Both the position numbers and the translations under genes were made by a program. From Bacteroidota bacterium (lineage in GTDB: Bacteria; Bacteroidota; Bacteroidia; Chitinophagales; Chitinophagaceae), in the NCBI GenBank assembly GCA_023429825.1, contig JAEZDC010000070.1, positions 1 to 11,987 of the forward strand: a stretch of DNA of 11,987 bases, in the 5' to 3' direction. The notes beneath the pieces are model-generated. The model saw nothing but the letters and a program-made list of their open reading frames with translations, did not search any database and had not been told where the DNA came from. Of this stretch, positions 7,715-11,987 are shown piece after piece (the first letter of the stretch is position 1; every line of letters begins with the position of its first letter).

Positions 7715-8866
7715 ATGAAACAATTTGTAAAACTTTTTTTATTCGCAGTTGGGTTTGCAGCGGTTTTTACTGCATGCGAAAAGGTAGATAGCCTGCCATC
7801 TTATGGCAATGGCACTATGCCAACACTTAGTGCTTCGGCAACAACAATTGCTCCTGCAGCTTCAGATTCAAATAACGTAGCTCTGACGCTTAGCTGGAGT
7901 TACCCTGCTTATGCAACTGACTCTGCTACCACGAAATATGTGATTGAAATAGATTCAACAACCAAGAATTTCTCAAATCCTTCTACTATCACTGTGATGG
8001 GGTCTTTGAGTAAGGCCTTTATCGCGAAAGAACTTAACAATATCTTGTTAAGCAGAGGTTATGCGTTTAACGTTCCCGTAGATATGGATGTAAGAGTCAT
8101 ATCATCTTATGCTAACAACAATCAAAGGCTTACGTCGAATGTTCTTAAGATCAAGATGACGCCTTACAAAATCCCACCTAAAGTAGCTTTACCAACTTCA
8201 GGTAAGTTATTTATAGTAGGAAGTGCAACACAAGGCGGATGGAATAATCCTGTTCCTACACCTGCACAGGAATTAACAAGGATAGATGAAACGACCTTCG
8301 GTGGAATATTCAATTTGAATGGCGGACAGTTCTATTTATTACTTCCTGTTAATGGAGATTGGAGCAATAAGTATGCAGTTGCAAATAATACTTTACCAGG
8401 ATTAGGGGATGGTGGAGATTTTGGTTTCAATGCCGCACAGGACATACCTGCACCAGCTAACTCAGGTTGGTATAAGATCATTGTAGACTTTCAAACAGGT
8501 AAGTTTTCTGTTACTCCGTATACACAGCAACATGGTTTGCCTCAAGGATTATTTATTGTAGGTGGCGCTTCACCAGGCGGTTGGAATAATCCAGTTCCTG
8601 TACCATCACAGGAATTCACCAGGATCAACTCAACAAAATTTGAGTTAGCTTCTATCGCTTTAACCGCAAACCAGTTCTATCTCTTATTGCCAGAAAATGG
8701 TAACTGGGGTAAGAAGTATGGTGTGGCAAGCAATACAGCAACAGGAATTACACTGAATGGTTTACTTGTTCCGGAAGGACAAGACATTCCGAGCCCTACC
8801 GTTTCAGGTAATTATAAGATCACTGTAGACTTTATAGATAATTCATACAAGCTTGTGAAGCTCTAA
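7715..8866 (+). CDS. SusE/SusF-like outer-membrane lipoprotein with two tandem binding modules
   Basis: This second accessory surface glycan-binding protein occupies the SusF position. The 383-aa product has a lipoprotein signal peptide ending in lipobox FTAC (C21), followed by EKVDS. A SusE-like N-terminal domain spans about 35-151 (YVIEIDSTTKNFSNPS, LTSNVLKIKMTPY), then the hinge IPPKVALP. Two C-terminal modules follow, at about 163-267 and 277-383, each with LFIVG, GGWNNPVP, FYLLLP, an NG(D/N)W turn and a KIxVDF strand. W176, W217, W290 and W331 are repeated candidate ligand-stacking residues. The upstream gene has the same plan with one module, so the two are paralogues by tandem duplication. 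SusF of the classical starch system also has one module more than SusE, which supports the positional assignment. The stop lies 16 nt before a strong terminator stem, making this the last gene of its unit. Confidence 0.92.
   Translation: MKQFVKLFLFAVGFAAVFTACEKVDSLPSYGNGTMPTLSASATTIAPAASDSNNVALTLSWSYPAYATDSATTKYVIEIDSTTKNFSNPSTITVMGSLSKAFIAKELNNILLSRGYAFNVPVDMDVRVISSYANNNQRLTSNVLKIKMTPYKIPPKVALPTSGKLFIVGSATQGGWNNPVPTPAQELTRIDETTFGGIFNLNGGQFYLLLPVNGDWSNKYAVANNTLPGLGDGGDFGFNAAQDIPAPANSGWYKIIVDFQTGKFSVTPYTQQHGLPQGLFIVGGASPGGWNNPVPVPSQEFTRINSTKFELASIALTANQFYLLLPENGNWGKKYGVASNTATGITLNGLLVPEGQDIPSPTVSGNYKITVDFIDNSYKLVKL
8201..8515 (+). repeat. SusE binding module copy B
   Basis: This is the first of two modules in the 383-aa lipoprotein (residues 163-267). 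It sits just after the same IPPKV hinge that precedes copy A. It differs from copies A and C in having PTPAQELT where both others read PVPSQEFT. Confidence 0.8.
8543..8863 (+). repeat. SusE binding module copy C
   Basis: This is the second module in the 383-aa lipoprotein (residues 277-383), joined to copy B by a short linker (TQQHGLPQ). It shares PVPSQEFT, a SGNYKIxVDF-type strand and a KL ending with copy A of the neighbouring gene. Confidence 0.8.
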
Positions 8867-8882
8867 ATTGTTCTAAAAAATG

Positions 8883-8911
8883 AAAGCCACTTTACTAAGT
8901 GGCTTTTTTTT
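8883..8911 (+). terminator. Rho-independent terminator after the SusC-SusD-SusE operon
   Basis: A perfect 10-bp stem (AAAGCCACTT at 8883-8892 with AAGTGGCTTT at 8897-8906) encloses a TACT loop and runs into eight T residues at 8904-8911. It lies 16 nt beyond the stop of the second SusE-like gene. An A run at 8875-8880 precedes the stem, so the structure could also act in the other direction, but no reverse-strand gene needs it. No convincing Bacteroidota promoter (TTTG near -33 with TAnnTTTG near -7) was found by eye between it and the next start at 8965. Confidence 0.9.
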
Positions 8912-8964
8912 ACTTTAATGGAAGGCAATAGACATTCAACAAGGTTTCAAGTACACACAAGCAT

Positions 8965-11481
8965 ATGAGAATTTTGCTTCTTTCTTTTATTTTATTATCA
9001 GGTTCTTACCTGTTCGCTCAAAAGAAATCTGATCCTATATATATAGATAAGCAGGGTGTAATGCGGTGGACGAAAGACAACACGGAAGCTGCATTCTTCG
9101 GTGTGAATTATACCGTTCCTTTTGCGTATGGATTCCGATCCCATAAAGCTTTGAATGTTGAGCTTGAGAAAGCTATCGATGCAGATGTTCACCATATGGC
9201 TCAATTAGGATTAGATGCTTTTCGTGTACATGTGTGGGATGTAGAGATCAGTGATTCACTCGGCAATCTTTTGAATAATGAGCATCTGAGATTATTTGAC
9301 TATCTCATCAAAAAATTAAAAGAAAAGGATATTAAAATTCTGATAACTCCAATTGCTTTTTGGGGAAATGGTTATCCTGAGCCTGACGTTAAAACAAATG
9401 GATTTTCTTATGTATACACTAAAGGCGGTTCCGTTGTAAAAGAGGAAGCATTTAAGGCACAGGAAAATTATTTGAAACAATTCTTCACGCACATCAATCC
9501 ATACACGAACATCTCATATAAAGATGATCCCGACGTGATCGCCATGGAGATTAACAATGAACCACACCACAGCGGGTCAAAAGAAAGAACGACCGAGTAT
9601 GTAAACAGGATGACTGCTGCAGTAAGAAGCACAGGTTGGACCAAACCCATCTTTTACAATATTAGTGAATCACCTGCCTATGCCGATGCTGTAGTGAAGG
9701 CCAACGTAGATGGACATAGTTTCCAGTGGTATCCAACAGGGCTTGTTGCTAATAGAGAAAGGAAGGGAAATTATTTACCCCATGTAGATATATATCAAAT
9801 TCCATTTCTTGATACAATCCCTGCTTTTAAGAAACGGGCAAGAATGGTATATGAATTTGATGCAGGAGATGTAATGCAACCCATTATGTATCCTGCGATG
9901 GCAAGAACTTATCGTACCGCAGGTTTTCAATGGGCAACGCAATTCGCTTACGATCCCATGCATACGGCGTATGGTAATACGGAATATCAAACTCATTATC
10001 TAAATCTTGCGTATACCCCTTCAAAAGCGATTAGCTTATTGATCGCTTCTAAAATTTTTCACCGGGTACCAAGGGGAAAAAGCTATGGCAGTTACCCTGC
10101 AGACACTGCGTTCGATTCTTTCCGGGTTAGTTATAAACAACAGCTAAGCGAAATGAATAGCGACGAGGAATTCTATTACACTAACACTACATCCACCGAA
10201 CCAAAAAACTTCAACAAGTTGAAACATATTGCAGGCGTTGGGAGTTCACCTGTTGTGCAGTATGAAGGAACCGGGGCTTATTTTTTTGATAAACTGAGTG
10301 AAGGTGTATGGAGATTGGAAGTAATGCCTGATGCCATCACCATCAGAGATCCGTTTGAAAAAGCCTCTCCATCAAAACATGTAGTGAAGATTCATTGGCG
10401 AAATCAAAAAATGAAAATATCACTGCCTGATCTTGCAGGAAATTTCACTATATCAGGTTTAACTGATACAATATCTGTTGCCCCGAAGAATAACCAGTTT
10501 ACTATAGCGCCCGGAGTATATATCCTTCATATGCCGGGAAAATATAAAAATGACATTAGTAAGACCGAATATTATGCACCTCCTTCTTCTCCTGACAAAG
10601 AACCATACGTCGTTCATCAACCTTTAAAAGAGGTTAGCAGTAATCAATCATTCACGATCCCTGTTCAGATCGCTGTTATTGATACTTCTGCAAGAGTAAC
10701 AATGGAGATGCGTAACTCGTCTAACATTTGGCGAACGGTGACAATGAAGCATCTTTCAGGATACAACTATATCGCGGAAGTTCCCAAAGAGTTGATCACG
10801 CCAGGCATTATCAACTATCGCATAATGGTGAGAACACAAAATGAAACGTATACTTTTCCTGGTGGTTTTAAAGGGAATCCTTATGCATGGGATGAGTGGA
10901 GAAATGAAAGCTGGCAAACCTTTGTTTCGTCTGAGCAAAGTCCTATCGAAGTATTTCACTCCACACGGGATCGCGACGAGGTGATCTTATACAACACAGA
11001 TTGGAGAAATAATCGAGTTGAATACATCGCTGCCGACGACCCGGGCCGGCTTGCTTTAAAGACCACAATGACGAAACCCGCTGCAGGGCAAATAATGGGC
11101 TGGCAGTTTTATATTGGAGATAAGTTAACAGGTCGAAGTAAAGAACTTGCTTCCTTTAATAAGATCGCATTGAAAGCAAGATCAGTGGAAGGAACAAATG
11201 TCAATATCGCTATGATAGATACTGAAGCCAACGTGTTCGGGGCGTCCGTCGCATTAACTAAAGAATGGAAAACAATAGAGATTCCATTATCCGCTCTACA
11301 GAAAGATTCTATGTTGTTATTGCCGAGGCCTTATCCCGGTTTTCAAAAATTATGGTATACTTCTTCATCCAATAAAATTCTGAATGTAGAAGACATAGAA
11401 AAGTTAGAAGTTCGTTTTGCTGCAACTCAATCTTTAAGTCCCGTGAGCATAGAAGTGCAATGGGTAAGACTAAAAAAATAA
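8965..11481 (+). CDS. Secreted multidomain GH5-like (clan GH-A) glycoside hydrolase
   Basis: This is probably an exported retaining glycosidase of unassigned specificity. The 838-aa product starts with a Sec signal peptide (cut near LFA, before QKK, residue 18) and has no lipobox. A GH5-like barrel spans about 25-370: FFGVNYTVPFAYGF, LGLDAFRVHVWD on an early strand, ILITPIAFWGNGYPEPD, EINNEPHH with predicted acid/base E199, DGHSFQWYP, and VYEFDAGD with predicted nucleophile E297. The strand-4 NEP and strand-7 E layout is that of clan GH-A. A region at about 430-525 looks like a barrel-associated beta domain, about 548-632 an Ig/Fn3-like domain (FTIPVQIAVIDTS, INYRIMVRT), and about 660-838 a jelly-roll resembling CBM11/CIA30-type modules (FNKIALKARS, WKTIEIPLSAL, IEVQWVRL). 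No T9SS tail is seen. The ATG at 8965 is chosen because the signal peptide follows directly. It lies 98 nt beyond the terminator and 11 nt before the GH2 gene, likely its operon partner. Assignment to GH5 rather than another GH-A family is by motif only. Confidence 0.75.
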   Translation: MRILLLSFILLSGSYLFAQKKSDPIYIDKQGVMRWTKDNTEAAFFGVNYTVPFAYGFRSHKALNVELEKAIDADVHHMAQLGLDAFRVHVWDVEISDSLGNLLNNEHLRLFDYLIKKLKEKDIKILITPIAFWGNGYPEPDVKTNGFSYVYTKGGSVVKEEAFKAQENYLKQFFTHINPYTNISYKDDPDVIAMEINNEPHHSGSKERTTEYVNRMTAAVRSTGWTKPIFYNISESPAYADAVVKANVDGHSFQWYPTGLVANRERKGNYLPHVDIYQIPFLDTIPAFKKRARMVYEFDAGDVMQPIMYPAMARTYRTAGFQWATQFAYDPMHTAYGNTEYQTHYLNLAYTPSKAISLLIASKIFHRVPRGKSYGSYPADTAFDSFRVSYKQQLSEMNSDEEFYYTNTTSTEPKNFNKLKHIAGVGSSPVVQYEGTGAYFFDKLSEGVWRLEVMPDAITIRDPFEKASPSKHVVKIHWRNQKMKISLPDLAGNFTISGLTDTISVAPKNNQFTIAPGVYILHMPGKYKNDISKTEYYAPPSSPDKEPYVVHQPLKEVSSNQSFTIPVQIAVIDTSARVTMEMRNSSNIWRTVTMKHLSGYNYIAEVPKELITPGIINYRIMVRTQNETYTFPGGFKGNPYAWDEWRNESWQTFVSSEQSPIEVFHSTRDRDEVILYNTDWRNNRVEYIAADDPGRLALKTTMTKPAAGQIMGWQFYIGDKLTGRSKELASFNKIALKARSVEGTNVNIAMIDTEANVFGASVALTKEWKTIEIPLSALQKDSMLLLPRPYPGFQKLWYTSSSNKILNVEDIEKLEVRFAATQSLSPVSIEVQWVRLKK

Positions 11482-11492
11482 TTTAAAGCTTT

Positions 11493-11987
11493 ATGAAATG
11501 CATGAAGTGTTGCATTGTGTTATTGGTTGCGGTGATCAGTAATGTATGTTCAGCGCAACGAAAGCAAGTCAACTTCGATGAAGGCTGGAAGTTTAGTTTT
11601 GGTCACGCTGCAGATCCTGCGAAAGATTTCAACTTTGGTATTCCTTCGATTTTTGCAAAATCAGGTAAGACAGAGAATACAGCTCTCGCTCTTAATTTTA
11701 ATGATACTGCATGGAGAACACTTGATCTTCCACATGACTGGGCTGTAGAGTTGCCATTCGTAAACGTCAACAATTTCGATGTACAATCACATGGCTATAA
11801 ACCTGTCGGAGGTTTGTTTCCTGCAACAAGTATTGGTTGGTATCGAAAGCACTTTATTATTCCGGCAAGCGATTCAGGCCGTCGTTTTCAAATTCAATTT
11901 GATGGCGTATTCAGAGATGCGCAGTTTTGGCTAAATGGCTTCTATCTCGGCAATAATAAAAGCGGATACATTGGGGTGGCATACGAT
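11493..11987 (+). CDS. GH2 family beta-galactosidase-type hydrolase (3' partial)
   Basis: The reading frame is open from the ATG at 11493 to the window edge, giving the first 165 residues. GH2 enzymes are retaining exo-acting glycosidases (beta-galactosidase, beta-mannosidase, beta-glucuronidase). A Sec signal peptide covers residues 1-21 (cut in CSA, before QRK) with no lipobox, suggesting a periplasmic enzyme. The N-terminal GH2 sugar-binding jelly-roll is clear: FDEGWKFSFG (28-37), WRTLDLPHDWAVE (74-86), GYKPVGGLFP, IGWYRKHFIIP (114-124), and FDGVFRDAQFWLNG (136-149), the hallmark of beta-galactosidase-type GH2 proteins. The immunoglobulin-like and catalytic barrel domains lie beyond the window, so specificity cannot be fixed. 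An in-frame ATG at 11502 is an alternative start (the protein begins MKCMKCC). It follows the GH5-like gene by 11 nt and is presumably co-transcribed with it. Confidence 0.9.
   Translation, partial: MKCMKCCIVLLVAVISNVCSAQRKQVNFDEGWKFSFGHAADPAKDFNFGIPSIFAKSGKTENTALALNFNDTAWRTLDLPHDWAVELPFVNVNNFDVQSHGYKPVGGLFPATSIGWYRKHFIIPASDSGRRFQIQFDGVFRDAQFWLNGFYLGNNKSGYIGVAYD

Noticed and set aside
8911..8918. TACTTTAA as a Bacteroidota -7 promoter element (TAnnTTTG) for the GH5-like gene
   Set aside because: It differs from the consensus at the last two bases, and its -33 element would fall within the terminator stem; support is too weak to annotate.
8965..11481. GH53 endo-galactanase, suggested by the SusE-GH-A-GH2 order of galactan loci
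   Set aside because: The acid/base motif is the GH5-like NEP and the long multidomain layout is not that of compact GH53 enzymes; gene order alone is not enough.
11542..11748. 68-aa + strand reading frame near the window end
   Set aside because: It is in a different frame from the GH2 gene that starts at 11493 and has clear GH2 motifs; it is an out-of-frame shadow.

Overview
The window reads as a polysaccharide-utilisation region of a Bacteroidota chromosome, most likely a Chitinophagaceae-like member. The evidence is a SusC/SusD pair, SusE-type surface lipoproteins, a type IX secretion (T9SS) C-terminal sorting domain, A-rich leaders without Shine-Dalgarno sequences, and moderate-to-low GC. 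The taxonomic guess is inference from gene style only. All genes are on the + strand, and no tRNA, rRNA, CRISPR array, insertion sequence or integrase was seen.

Region 1 (1-8866) looks like one transcription unit. It holds a 5'-truncated GH13 amylase-family enzyme with a T9SS tail, a SusC TonB-dependent transporter, a SusD glycan-binding lipoprotein and two paralogous SusE-type lipoproteins. The last four genes are separated by exactly 18 nt each. A strong intrinsic terminator at 8883-8911 closes the unit. The model is: SusD and the SusE-like proteins capture glycan at the cell surface, the exported GH13 enzyme trims it, and SusC imports the oligosaccharides using TonB energy. An alpha-glucan (starch/glycogen-like) substrate fits the GH13 enzyme and the aromatic residues in SusD.

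Region 2 (8965-11987) follows the terminator. It holds an 838-aa secreted, multidomain GH5-like (clan GH-A) hydrolase of unassigned specificity and, 11 nt later, the first 165 codons of a GH2 beta-galactosidase-type enzyme that runs off the window. These families usually act on beta-linked or galactose/mannose-containing glycans, so the locus may serve a mixed substrate or contain two adjacent systems.

No wholly new type of system was found. The points most worth following are the uncharacterised GH5-like architecture, the 1+2 array of SusE binding modules in adjacent paralogues, the shared lipoprotein export-like signature, and the GH13 versus GH5/GH2 substrate conflict. There is no gene-free stretch longer than 98 nt; no regulator gene (SusR, hybrid two-component or ECF sigma/anti-sigma) lies inside the window.
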